From: Streptomyces sp. P3
Lineage (GTDB): Bacteria; Actinomycetota; Actinomycetes; Streptomycetales; Streptomycetaceae
Direction of reading: 5' to 3'
Length of the DNA: 64,000 nucleotides
NCBI GenBank assembly: GCA_016893485.2
Contig: JAFEKX020000001.1
Location: 5,146,001 to 5,210,000 of the forward strand
Shown: positions 40,182-49,471 of the stretch, piece by piece
Position numbering within the stretch: position 1 is the stretch's first letter
Layout: every line of letters begins with the position of its first letter
Translations under genes and position numbers: made by a program
The notes under the pieces: model-generated
The model's input: only the letters and a program-made list of their open reading frames with translations
Told to the model about the DNA's origin: nothing
Database searches by the model: none

Positions 40182-42386
40182 ATGTCCATTTCCAGTACTG
40201 ATCACATCGTCATGCCCGAGAACGAGGGCACCGAAGACGTCGAGACGGCCGCAGAGGCCACCACCGAGGCGGCTCCCGAGGTCACCTTCGCGTCCCTCGG
40301 CCTCCCCGACGGCATCGTGCGCAAGCTCGCGCAGAACGGTGTGACCGCCCCCTTCCCGATCCAGGCCGCGACCATCCCGGACGCCCTGGCCGGCAAGGAC
40401 ATCCTCGGCCGTGGCCGCACCGGCTCCGGCAAGACCCTCTCGTTCGGCCTGCCGCTGCTCGCGACGCTGTCCGGCGGCCGCACCGAGAAGAAGCGCCCGC
40501 GCGGCATCATCCTCACCCCGACCCGCGAGCTGGCGATGCAGGTCGCCGACGCCCTCCAGCCCTACGGCGACGTCCTCGGCCTGAAGATGAAGGTCGTCTG
40601 CGGCGGCACGTCCATGGGCAACCAGATCTACGCCCTCGAGCGCGGCGTCGACGTCCTCGTCGCCACTCCGGGCCGCCTGCGCGACATCATCAACCGCGGC
40701 GCCTGCTCCCTCGAGGACGTGCGCATCGCCGTCCTCGACGAGGCCGACCAGATGTCCGACCTGGGCTTCCTGCCCGAGGTCACCGAGCTGCTCGACCAGA
40801 TCCCGGCCGGCGGCCAGCGCATGCTGTTCTCGGCGACGATGGAGAACGAGATCTCCACCCTCGTCAAGCGCTACCTCACCGACGAGGTCACCCACGAGGT
40901 CGACAGCGCGCAGGGCAACGTCACGACGATGTCCCACCACATCCTCATCGTGAAGCCCAAGGACAAGGCGCCGGTCACCGCCGCGATCGCCTCCCGCAAG
41001 GGCCGCACGATCATCTTCGTCCGCACCCAGCTGGGCGCCGACCGCATCGCCGAGCAGCTGCGCGAGTCCGGTGTGAAGGCCGACGCGCTGCACGGCGGCA
41101 TGACGCAGGGCGCCCGCACCCGGACGCTCGCGGACTTCAAGGAGGGCTACGTCAACGCGCTCGTCGCGACCGACGTGGCCGCCCGCGGTATCCACGTCGA
41201 CGGCATCGACCTGGTCCTGAACGTGGACCCGGCCGGCGACCACAAGGACTACCTGCACCGTGCGGGCCGCACCGCGCGTGCCGGTCGTACGGGCACCGTC
41301 GTCTCCCTCTCCCTGCCGCACCAGCGGCGCCAGATCTTCCGGCTGATGGAGGACGCGGGCGTCGACGCCGGGCGGCACATCATCAACACCGGTACGGCCT
41401 TCGAGCCCGAGGTCGCCGAGATCACCGGCGCCCGTTCGATGACCGAGGTCCAGGCCCAGTCGGCGGGCGACGCCGCGCAGCAGGCCGAGCGCGAGGTCGC
41501 CCAGCTCACCAAGGAGCTGGAGCGGGCCACGCGCCGCGCCGCCGAGCTGCGCGAGGAGTCCGACCGTCTGATCGCCCGTGCCGCGCGCGAGCGGGGCGAC
41601 GACCCGGAGGCCGCGGTCGCCGAGGCCGCCGCCGTGGTCGAGGCCGCCGCCGAGGCCGTCGCCTCGGAGCCGGCGCCGGTCCGCGAGGAGTCCTCCTCCT
41701 ACGACCGTCCGCGCCAGCAGCGTGACGACCGCGGCAACTACGAGCGCCGTGACCGTCGTGACGACCGCGGCGGCGACCGTGGTGGCCGTTCCTTCGAGCG
41801 CCGCGACGACCGTCCCTCGGGCGGTTTCCGCCGTGACGACCGCGGCGGCAACGACCGTGGTGGCTTCCGCCGTGACGACCGTCCCTCGGGCGGCTTCCGT
41901 CGCGACGACCGCGGTGGCAACGACCGTGGTGGCTTCCGCCGCGACGACCGTCCCTCCGGCGGCTTCAACAACGACCGTCGTGACGACCGTGGCGGCGACC
42001 GCGGTGGCCGTTCTTTCGACCGTCGTGACGACCGCCCCTCCGGTGGCTTCCGTCGCGACGACCGCGGTGGCAACGACCGCCGTGACGGCGACCGTGGCGG
42101 CCGTTCTTTCGACCGTCGTGACGACCGCCCCTCCGGCGGCTTCCGTCGCGACGACCGGGGTGGCAACGACCGTCCCGCGTCCGGCGGTTACCGTCGCGAC
42201 GACCGTCCCGCGACCGGTCACCGGGGCAGCGACCGCCCGTTCAACCGCGACCGCCAGGGCGACCGCCCCGGCTTCCGCGCCGGCGGCCACGACCGCCCGG
42301 CCCACCGCGGCACGACCGGCACGGGCACCGGCACCGGTTCCTTCGGCCGCCGCGACGACAAGCCGCGCTGGAAGCGCAACGGCTGA
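40182..42386 (+). CDS. DEAD-box RNA helicase with RDDRPSGGF repeats
   Basis: 734 aa, intact, ATG 40182. The Q-motif is FASLGLPDGIVRKLAQNGVTAPFPIQ, with motif I GRGRTGSGKT, Ia PTRELA, GG, Ib TPGR, II DEAD, III SAT, IV IIFVRTQ, V TDVAARGIHVDG and VI HRAGRTARAG. After residue 430 a coiled-coil Ala/Glu region leads into about 200 residues of RGG-like repeats built from RRDDRGGNDR and RRDDRPSGGF units, a basic RNA-binding tail. It resembles the cold-inducible CsdA/DeaD type of Streptomyces. A 219-nt gene-free leader (39963-40181) is long enough for cold or RNase-dependent autoregulation, which is inference. Confidence 0.94.
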   Translation: MSISSTDHIVMPENEGTEDVETAAEATTEAAPEVTFASLGLPDGIVRKLAQNGVTAPFPIQAATIPDALAGKDILGRGRTGSGKTLSFGLPLLATLSGGRTEKKRPRGIILTPTRELAMQVADALQPYGDVLGLKMKVVCGGTSMGNQIYALERGVDVLVATPGRLRDIINRGACSLEDVRIAVLDEADQMSDLGFLPEVTELLDQIPAGGQRMLFSATMENEISTLVKRYLTDEVTHEVDSAQGNVTTMSHHILIVKPKDKAPVTAAIASRKGRTIIFVRTQLGADRIAEQLRESGVKADALHGGMTQGARTRTLADFKEGYVNALVATDVAARGIHVDGIDLVLNVDPAGDHKDYLHRAGRTARAGRTGTVVSLSLPHQRRQIFRLMEDAGVDAGRHIINTGTAFEPEVAEITGARSMTEVQAQSAGDAAQQAEREVAQLTKELERATRRAAELREESDRLIARAARERGDDPEAAVAEAAAVVEAAAEAVASEPAPVREESSSYDRPRQQRDDRGNYERRDRRDDRGGDRGGRSFERRDDRPSGGFRRDDRGGNDRGGFRRDDRPSGGFRRDDRGGNDRGGFRRDDRPSGGFNNDRRDDRGGDRGGRSFDRRDDRPSGGFRRDDRGGNDRRDGDRGGRSFDRRDDRPSGGFRRDDRGGNDRPASGGYRRDDRPATGHRGSDRPFNRDRQGDRPGFRAGGHDRPAHRGTTGTGTGTGSFGRRDDKPRWKRNG
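41750..42230 (+). repeat. In-frame degenerate tandem repeats in the helicase tail
   Basis: The DNA repeats units such as cgtgacgaccgcggcggc and gacgaccgtccctcgggcgg, in steps of 27-54 bp, all in frame with the protein repeat. They are coding repeats and can expand or contract by recombination. Confidence 0.85.
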
Positions 42387-42410
42387 CGTCGAGTGATCTG
42401 ACGTAGTGCA

Positions 42411-42442
42411 GTGGCCCCCGCCCGGGTTCGGGTGGGGGCCAC
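42411..42442 (+). terminator. Terminator after the DEAD-box helicase
   Basis: The 13-bp stem gtggcccccgccc / gggtgggggccac (one G-T pair) has a 6-base loop. Just after it, 42449-42490 repeats gcgggtccttgt imperfectly. Confidence 0.85.
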
Positions 42443-42578
42443 TCTCTGTGCGCGGGTCCTTGTCGCGGGTCCTTGTGCGCGGGCTCCTGTGAACATGGGC
42501 ACTTTCTGGCCACATCGAGTCCTTATCGATTCCTTAAGTGGCGCATGTCACGCCCCCGGCGAGGGAATCGCTGGGGGC

Positions 42579-44155
42579 ATGACAGATGACGCCATAGCGA
42601 GTGGGCTGTCAAAGGGAGACGCTCCCGGTCTCTCCGACGAGGAACGGCTTGCCCAGCTCGGCTATACGCAGGTTCTCGCCCGCCGCATGTCGGCGTTCTC
42701 CAACTACGCGGTCTCCTTCACGATCATCTCGGTCCTGTCGGGCTGCCTCACGCTGTATCTGTTCGGCATGAACACGGGCGGCCCGGCCGTGATCACCTGG
42801 GGCTGGGTGGCCGTAGGCCTGATGACGCTGTTCGTTGGCCTGTCGATGGCCGAGATCTGCTCGGCCTACCCGACGTCGGCGGGCCTGTACTTCTGGGCCC
42901 ACCGTCTGGCGCCCCCGCGCACGGCGGCGGCCTGGGCGTGGTTCACGGGGTGGTTCAACGTCCTCGGCCAGGTCGCCGTGACCGCGGGCATCGACTTCGG
43001 GGCGGCGTCGTTCCTGGGCGCGTACCTGAACCTGCAGTTCGACTTCGAGGTGACACCGGGCCGTACGGTCCTCCTCTTCGCGGCGATCCTGATCCTCCAC
43101 GGCCTGCTGAACACCTTCGGCGTGAAGATCGTCGCCCTCCTCAACAACGTGAGCGTGTGGTGGCACGTGGTCGGCGTGGCCGTGATCGTGGGCGCGCTCA
43201 CCTTCGTCCCCGACCACCACCAGTCGACGACGTTCGTCTTCACGAAGTTCGTGAACAACACCGGCTGGGGCAGCGGCGTGTACGTCGTCCTGCTGGGCCT
43301 CCTGATGGCGCAGTACACCTTCACCGGCTACGACGCCTCGGCCCACATGACGGAGGAGACCCACGACGCGTCGACGGCGGGCCCCAAGGGCATCGTCCGC
43401 TCCATCTGGACGTCGTGGATCGCGGGCTTCGTCCTCCTGCTGGGCTTCACGTACGCGATCCAGTCGTACGACAAGGAGCTGGGCTCGCCGACGGGCGCAC
43501 CGCCGGCGCAGATCCTCCTCGACGCGCTGGGAGCGACCGCCGGGAAGCTGCTGCTCCTGGTGGTGATCGGCGCGCAGCTGTTCTGCGGGATGGCGTCGGT
43601 GACGGCCAACAGCCGCATGATCTACGCCTTTTCACGCGACGGCGCGCTCCCGTTCTCGAACGTCTGGCACACGGTGAGCCCGCGCACGAGGACACCGGTG
43701 GCGGCGGTGTGGCTGGCGGCGGCGGGCGCGCTGGTGCTGGGGCTGCCGTACCTGATCAATGTGACGGCGTACGCGGCGGTGACGTCGATCGCCGTGATCG
43801 GCCTACGCGGCGGTGACGTCGATCGCCGTCATCCCGTCATCCCGACGCTGCTGCGGCTGGGGAAGGGGAGGCGTTCCAGCGGGGGCCGTGGCATCTGGGC
43901 CGGTGGTCGAAGCTGATCGGGACGGTGTCGGTGGTGTGGGTGATCGTGATCACCGTGCTGTTCATGCTGCCGCAGGTGTCCCCGGTCACCTGGGAGTCCT
44001 TCAACTACGCGCCGGTCGCGGTCCTAGTCGTCCTCGGCTTCGCGGCGGCCTGGTGGAAGGCCTCGGCCCGGCACTGGTTCCTGAACCCGGAACACGCCCG
44101 CACGAAGGCGCGGGAAGCGGCACGGGCGGGGGCACCCGAACCGGTCGATCCGTAA
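42579..44155 (+). CDS. APC-family amino-acid permease
   Basis: ATG 42579 (MTDDAIASGLSKGDAPGLSD). Cytoplasmic head LAQLGYTQVLARRMSAFSNYAVSF is typical of GABA/amino-acid permeases (APC superfamily, AmaT/GabP-like). About twelve helices follow, including ISVLSGCLTLYLFGM, WGWVAVGLMTLFVGLSMAEI, YTFTGYDASAHMTEET and LLLVVIGAQLFCGMASVTAN. A 26-bp direct duplication at 43770-43829 inserts about ten foreign residues in the tenth helix region, and one G loss near 43875 shifts the frame. The corrected end is NPEHARTKAREAARAG... PEPVDP. It lies directly upstream of tRNA-Lys. Confidence 0.88.
43770..43829 (+). repeat. 26-bp tandem duplication inside the permease gene
   Basis: tacgcggcggtgacgtcgat... occurs at 43770-43795 and again at 43804-43829, 34 bp apart. 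The first copy encodes the expected YAAVTSIAV. The second copy is read out of register and inserts RGGDVDRRHP where relatives have a short hydrophobic link (of type YIAY). It may be an assembly artefact or a real disruption. Confidence 0.8.
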
Positions 44156-44296
44156 CACTCCGGACCAGTCGGTCCCCGTCCCGTCCCTGCTCGCCCCCTG
44201 CCCGCCCCCTGTTTTGCCGTCCGGCGCGGCCGTGTCCCCGATACCCGATCGGAGACACGGCCACCTCCCGCTATGCTCGGGGAGGCAACATCGCGA

Positions 44297-44369
44297 GGAC
44301 CCTTAGCTCAATTGGCAGAGCAGTGGACTTTTAATCCATTGGTTGTGGGTTCGAGTCCCACAGGGTCTA
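44297..44369 (+). tRNA. tRNA-Lys (TTT), probable integration site
   Basis: Acceptor GGACCCT/AGGGTCT (first pair G-T), anticodon loop CTTTTAA giving TTT, T-stem GTGGG/CCCAC with TTCGAGT. All sequence to its left is conserved chromosome. All to its right is accessory and includes an integrase and mobilization genes, so its 3' end is the likely attB/attL. No second copy of its 3' end is visible in the window. Confidence 0.93.
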
Positions 44370-44521
44370 CGGACGCGGGGGAGGGAAACCCCTTCTGACC
44401 TGCTACGCAGCGTCCGGGTCGGCTTCGGTCGGCTCGGGCGCTGTGGCGTTTTCGGGGGCCTGCGTGAGCGATGCGTGAGCGGATGTGCCGGGACGCTCCG
44501 CTGGGAGAGCCTCCGACTTGG

Positions 44522-45019
44522 TCATGCCGTCAGATCGAACTGCTTGAGCCAATCCGGATCGCCGTCGCCAACCGTCGCGACCAGACCGCCGCAGAGCATC
44601 ACCATGTACAGGGTGAACGTGATCAGGTTGCCCCCGTAGTGCTCGATCCCTTCGTTGAGAGTCAGATTCGGCGCGTCCGGATGGCCTATGAACCCTGCTG
44701 CTTGGACGAGGTCATCGTGCTTGATTCCCAGGCTGTCGGAGACCCACGTGACGGCGTCGCGAGCCTGGTCCTCGGTGATCTGCTCCCGTGCTGCGACAAG
44801 CCAGCCCATCAGGATCGCCCAGACTGCAGTGGGATCTGAAGGGTGCTCACCCTCAAGGAACGAGGCCCCGGCCCCTTGGGGGTTCTCCATCCACGTTTCT
44901 ATATCTGCGCGCAGTCGCTTCGCGGTCCGGACGCGGGAGATCTCAGAGAGGTCTGGCCTGACATCGCGCCCTGCCTTAGCCGCTCGTGCGCTCCGGCGCC
45001 GCTTGCTGTTTCGTCCCAT
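44522..45019 (-). CDS. Hypothetical protein, 165 aa
   Basis: ATG 45019 starts MGRNSKRRRSARAAKAGRDV, a basic head resembling other element-borne proteins. The body is acidic and helical (ITEDQARDAVTWVSDSLGIK) with one hydrophobic stretch, LITFTLYMVMLCGGLVATVG, near the C-terminus. I recognise no domain. It is the first gene after tRNA-Lys and points towards the tRNA. Confidence 0.6.
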   Translation of the reverse strand: MGRNSKRRRSARAAKAGRDVRPDLSEISRVRTAKRLRADIETWMENPQGAGASFLEGEHPSDPTAVWAILMGWLVAAREQITEDQARDAVTWVSDSLGIKHDDLVQAAGFIGHPDAPNLTLNEGIEHYGGNLITFTLYMVMLCGGLVATVGDGDPDWLKQFDLTA

Positions 45020-45439
45020 GGACCGAGCATGACGCCCGTGCCCGCCAGGGGAGTGGAAATGGCCCAGAACGTGAAGATCTGCTAGCGATCGGGCGGTACG
45101 CCGAGACGCGGTTCTAGCTCGCTGTGCGGTCGTGATCAGTTCGCCCCTCTCGGCCGATGGCTTGAGCAGATGCCGCGCAGGGCGCGTGACTGACCGCCAC
45201 GGTCGGTCTCATCTCGCTTTAGCTGGAAGGGAGTTGCGCGGGAGGGCGTCGGCTGGGGTAACCTGCCCGCCATCGACTTTTGTCGACTGGGCGCAGAGGC
45301 CCAGGAGCTCCGGCGTGCGGGCCCGGTACTGCAATCGCCGTCTCACGGGTGTTAGTGCACTCACTCTGTGGAAGCGGTGCAGGAAGCATCTGTTTTGGCG
45401 TGCGACTCAAACGCTACCGGGGGCGAGTGAGGTTTTTGC
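45020..45439. other. 420-bp stretch without a gene
   Basis: Between the divergent 165-aa protein and the 45440 gene I see no convincing ORF, tRNA or strong repeat. It presumably holds their promoters. Confidence 0.4.
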
Positions 45440-46296
45440 ATGTCAAATTCAGCGAAAAAGCAGGCCGCGCGTTCCCGCATGAAGTACTCGGGTGAGTTGT
45501 ATAAAACGGCACTTGCGGGAATCCCCAACGATCGTTCGCACGGCTTGGATTCTTTCGCACCGCAACAGCGTCAGTTGAATGCAATGCTAGCCCTTGGCCT
45601 GTTCAATCGAGGCGACGAGGGTGCATCGCCGAAGCAATGGACGATCAACACCCTGACGTGGTATACGATCAAGGTTTCGCCGCGTTGGAACCGTTTGGTC
45701 TTTATCGCAGACGCCCCGATGAACGTTGCGCAGTATCTTGTCCCGGACAGTGAAGATTACCTACGGGTTCCGGGTATGCGTCTTAGGGGTGGAGTGTTCG
45801 GTTCTGGCTACGTGTTGGAGCATGTTCCGACAGGTGGGGAACTGGTAGTCACTGACGATCCAAACGGTAAAGTGGTTGGACGATTGAGCGACACCGATCG
45901 TCGAATGCTGTCGCTCGATACCGCCTTGCTGCCGGAGGAGAAGCGTCTCTGCGAGGCACTACCAGTCATGACCGCTGATGCTCAGACCCTGCTAGCCGGC
46001 GTTGCTGTGAGGATGTCTATGACTGACCCGGGCCGGCGCTGGGCCACGGGTAACTGGTATTGGGACCCACTGGAGCGTATGGGGCATACGGAGGTTGAGG
46101 GGTACGACGACCCCCAGCGGCGACTTTGGGGGAGGGCGACGAGTGGGCAGCGCAATGGACGGGATATCCCTACGCGCAGGATGTTGCGCTCGCACTGACT
46201 GACCCCGTGATCGGGGTGCGCGATGCGAAAATCTCTACCCGGCGGCACGGATATGAGGTAACCCTGAAGGGATCGGTACTCAAGATTCGACGCTGA
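45440..46296 (+). CDS. Hypothetical element-borne protein
   Basis: ATG 45440 starts MSNSAKKQAARSRMKYSGEL. It is about 285 aa and soluble, with WTINTLTWYTIKVSPRWNRLV and YLRVPGMRLRGGVFGSGYVLEH suggesting a beta-rich domain. One G lost near 46137 (ctttgggggag) shifts the frame; the corrected tail is WAAQWTGYPYAQDVALAL and ends VLKIRR at TGA 46294-46296. GC is visibly lower than in the core genome. Its family is not recognised. Confidence 0.6.
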
Positions 46297-46349
46297 TCGG
46301 ACCGGATGGCCGAGTCGATCAACCTTCCCATACGGAGAGTCGTTGAATC

Positions 46350-46553
46350 ATGATTGAGATCCCTCAGAGTGCGATCGAAGGGATGCCGTGGTGGGCATTC
46401 CTACTTATCGTTTTTCTCTTCTTCCTGCCGCTGGCTTTGGTACGGCTACTCATGCCAAAGGAATCCCGATATCGCTATCTGTGGTGGGTGGCTTGGTGGG
46501 AGCATCGGCGGAAGCGCGCCGCTATGAGGGGCAGACTGCGGGAGCGGGACTAA
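46350..46553 (+). CDS. Single-pass small membrane protein, 67 aa
   Basis: ATG 46350. MIEIPQSAIEGMPWWAFLL leads into one helix, WWAFLLIVFLFFLPLALVRLL, followed by a very basic cytoplasmic tail (EHRRKRAAMRGRLRERD). It lies 53 bp after the previous gene and is probably co-transcribed. Its role is unknown. Confidence 0.6.
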   Translation: MIEIPQSAIEGMPWWAFLLIVFLFFLPLALVRLLMPKESRYRYLWWVAWWEHRRKRAAMRGRLRERD

Positions 46554-46590
46554 ATTCCCTCGCCTCCATAAGGGCCCGATGGACTTCGGC

Positions 46591-46623
46591 CTGTACGCGG
46601 GTGCTGTTTCGACCCGCGTACAG
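46591..46623. terminator. Inverted repeat between converging genes
   Basis: The perfect 12-bp arms ctgtacgcgggt and acccgcgtacag have a 9-base loop. They lie between the small membrane protein (plus) and the integrase (minus). It could be a bidirectional terminator. Since integrase genes often end next to attP, recombination use is also possible. Confidence 0.6.
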
Positions 46624-46684
46624 GATGAGCCTCCTCGTGTCGGTGCCCGCAGCCTCGGCCTGCCTTCGCGGATGTGACTGTGGC

Positions 46685-48227
46685 CTACGCATTGCGCGCG
46701 ACTTGAGCGGCCGAATCATTAGCGGCCGGACGCGACCTGGGGATCAACTTTGCTGCCTTCTCGGCGATCTCACGGTCCAGCTCAGGCAGCAGGCTCGTGT
46801 ACGTGTCCGAGGTCAGCGTGATGGTGGAGTGCCGCAGCGTCTCCTTCACCGTGTGGATGTCGCCGCCGCCTCCGTGCGTGAGCGTCGCGGTGACGTGGCG
46901 TAGGTCCCGCAGGGTGATGGGCGGCAGGTCGGTCGTGGCCAGGATGCGGCGGAAGGTCTCGGAGACCGTCCCGGGGTGGCCACGAACCGTCTTCCTTCGT
47001 GAAGACCTTGCCGGTGTCCTGCCAGGCTTCGCCCCACTGCGCACGCTCCTTCTCCTGGCGGGCTTTGTGCTCGCGCAGTTCGGAGATGGTCGTGCTGTCG
47101 AGCGCGATCGTGTTCGCGCTGCCGTCCGTCTTGGGCTCCGACTCGTAGGGGTCCCAGCCGTCCACCACGATCTCCTTGGCGGGCGTGATGAGGCCGGCGT
47201 CGAGGTCGATCTCGTGCCAGTCCTGTCCTACCGCCTCACCGCGCCGGAGGCCACGGGTGCCCATGAGGTGGAGGATCGCGTACAGCCGGTCGCCCTCGGC
47301 CGCGTCGAGGAAGGCACCGAACTGCGGTGGCGTCCAGACCATGACCGGGCCGGGGACCTGACCCGTCACCCGCCACCGCCGGACACGCTCATCGGTCCAC
47401 AGGAGGGGCCTTGGGCGCCTGCCGGACTCCAACTCGACGTGGGACGCCGGGTTGAAGGTGATGAGCTGCTGGGCGATCGCGGAGTTGAGGACCGCGCGCA
47501 GGGTGCGACGGATCCCCTGACGACTGGCCGGACCGGTGATCTTCCGGAACGGCTTCATCTCGTCCAGCTTGGCCCGCTCGGCCGCGAGCAGCTTCCGCTC
47601 GGCTCCCACCGGGCGACCGGGCTTGCTCGGCTTGCAGCGGGCGATCTGCTCGCGGCGGGCTTCGTTCTCGGCCGTGATCACCTCGTTCTCGTCGGCTATC
47701 GCGTCGAACATCTCCACCAAGTGACCGACGTTGAGCCGGTCGAGGCGTACGTGCCCGATGCGCGGCTTCAAGTGGACGCGGATGTGGGAGGCGTAGCCGT
47801 TGAGCGTGGTCTTGCGGCGCTTCTTCGCGGCGAACCACTGGTCGAGCCACTCGCCGACGGTGAGGCTGCCACGGAGCGCCAGGCCCGCCCTCAGTCGGCG
47901 CCGGGTCTCTTCGATGGCGGGGAGCGGCGCCTTCTCGACCGCGACCTCCTCCAGCATGTCTACAAGACGCTGGAGGCTGTCGGGGTCGTCCTTCTCCGCC
48001 AGGGCGAGCAGGGAGCGGACGTGGTCGAGGTCCGCCTGCGCGTCCTTGAGGGACTCGTAGCCGGCGCGGCTGAAGGAGCGGCGGGTGCCGTCTTCGTGCG
48101 GCGGGAGTTCCTGGCGTATGGAGTAGGAGCCGTGCTTGCGGCTGGAGAGCTTGGGGCAGTTCTTGCCGAGCGGCTTACCGGACTTCGGGTCACGGCAGTA
48201 GCAGCGGCGGTGGGTGGAGCCCTTCAA
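46685..48227 (-). CDS. int: Tyrosine recombinase (integrase)
   Basis: About 513 aa from TTG 48227 (MKGSTHRRCYCRDPKSGKPL). The N-terminus holds a zinc-like CYCRDPKSGKPLGKNCP arm. The SAM-like core-binding region is LTVGEWLDQWFAAKKRRKTTL. The catalytic domain has the first Arg in MGTRGLRRGEAVGQDW, the second box as TLRDLRHVTATL and the Tyr in STITLTSDTYTSLL. A long charged insert (about residues 190-230) is usual in Streptomyces IME integrases. The frame breaks near 46980. The start overlaps the stop of the HTH gene (TTGA), so the regulator and integrase are translated together. Confidence 0.9.
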
Positions 48228-48902
48228 ACGCGTTCCTCCGGGGTGGTGTTGGGGTCGGTTTCAGGCAGGTCGACGTCGGCCAACGCAGGTGGGAGATAGG
48301 GCGGGGTGGCGCCTTCGTCGCGGAGGTCGCGGCGGAGGTAGCGGAGTTTGTACTTGGCGGAGATGGCCTCGTCGGAGTACTTGGTTCGCCTCCGCTCGGC
48401 CTCTTCCTGCTGAGCGCGGTTGCTTACGGTCTTGGCTGCGAACCGTGCCTGTTCTGCTTCTTCGAGGGCGGCCAAGGCGGTGCGTACGAGGTTGTTGTGC
48501 ACTTCGAAGTCGGGGACCAGGCCCGCGTCGTGCAAGGCCACGTCCTCGTCGCCGGTGAAGCGGCGCAGGGCGTCCCAGGTGGGGACGAGGTCCTGGAAGG
48601 AGTTCCTGGGTTCGGTCGACGTAGCCGACCGGGAAGATCAGGCAGACCGGGTATGTCTCCAGGGCGGCGGCCAGGACGATGACGTCCACGAGGGGCAGGG
48701 TGGCCCGGCGGCCGGATTCCATGTTGGCGATCACGTTGCGCGGGATGGGATGCCCGAGTTCCTCGCACCGGTCGGCTAGGTCCTGTGCGCTCCATCCCAT
48801 CTCCTTCCTTCTGCGCCGGACTTCGCCGGCCACGTTGGCCTTGACCCGGTCCTCCCACTCGGGAACCTCGTCCTCATCAGCATCCCCACCGCGTTGTGTC
48901 AT
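48224..48902 (-). CDS. XRE-type HTH regulator coupled to int
   Basis: ATG 48902. The HTH domain is VRRRRKEMGWSAQDLADRCEELG with IANMESGRR, followed by helical sequence (YKLRYLRRDLRDEGATPPYL). A frame slip near 48600 joins RTQEL... to FQDLVPTWDALRRFTGDEDVA. It ends EERV overlapping the int start, so it probably controls integration and excision with the divergent Xis-like gene. Confidence 0.82.
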
Positions 48903-48998
48903 GGAGACACATTAGCTTCCCGATGATGGTTGTAGACGCGTGGAGCTGGACGTGAAGGCCACGTTCGCCGAGGGCTGTACCGAAAAGGGGCGCACTGC

Positions 48999-49238
48999 AT
49001 GCGCGAAGACGCGACGGCCGGACGGATGAAGGACTCGAAGGGGATGAGCCGGGAGGAACTTCTCGCCCTCCCCGTGTCCGTTGACCTGGACACCGGCAAC
49101 CGCGCTCTCGGGCTCGGGCGGAGCAAGGGGTACGAGCTAGCGAAGCGGGGCGAATACCCGTGCAAGGTGCTCCGGCTGGGCAACGCCTACCGGGTCGTGA
49201 CTGCGGATCTGCTCGATCTGCTGGGCTTGGCGGCGTGA
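48999..49238 (+). CDS. Excisionase-like DNA-binding protein, 79 aa
   Basis: ATG 48999 (ATG 49026 also possible). The winged-HTH pattern is ALGLGRSKGYELAKRGEYPCKVLRLGNAYRVV, shortened here to its key words LGRSKGYELA and GNAYRVV, as in MerR/Xis-like proteins of actinobacterial elements. It is divergent from the HTH-int pair, the normal position for xis. DNA bending during excision is inferred. Confidence 0.75.
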   Translation: MREDATAGRMKDSKGMSREELLALPVSVDLDTGNRALGLGRSKGYELAKRGEYPCKVLRLGNAYRVVTADLLDLLGLAA

Positions 49239-49471
49239 TGGCGCGGCACGGTAGCAAACCGTTCTGCGCTGAGCTGACACAGAAACGCTGGACTGTTGCC
49301 GGGTGTGGACGTACGGTCCGTGTTCCCTCGCGGTGGCCTGGTGCACGCGAGATGGGGATGGGCCCCCGGCGGTGCAACGCCGGAGGCCCGAGCAACCCCA
49401 ACCGGCCCGTGAAGAACCAACCCGGCGGCCAGGGCGCACCCGCCCGCCACCGCCAGAAAAGGAGCTGCCCC

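Noticed and set aside
41750..42230. CRISPR array
   Set aside because: The repeats are degenerate and all in frame within an intact helicase gene. They code for a repeated peptide and there are no unique spacers.
45020..45439. Short ORFs in the gap before the 45440 gene
   Set aside because: There is no ribosome-binding site, no recognisable protein character, and they overlap each other on both strands.
44370..46684. A second copy of the tRNA-Lys 3' end marking attR inside the window
   Set aside because: I looked for the anticodon-stem and T-arm sequence downstream and found no match. The right end is either outside the window or degraded.
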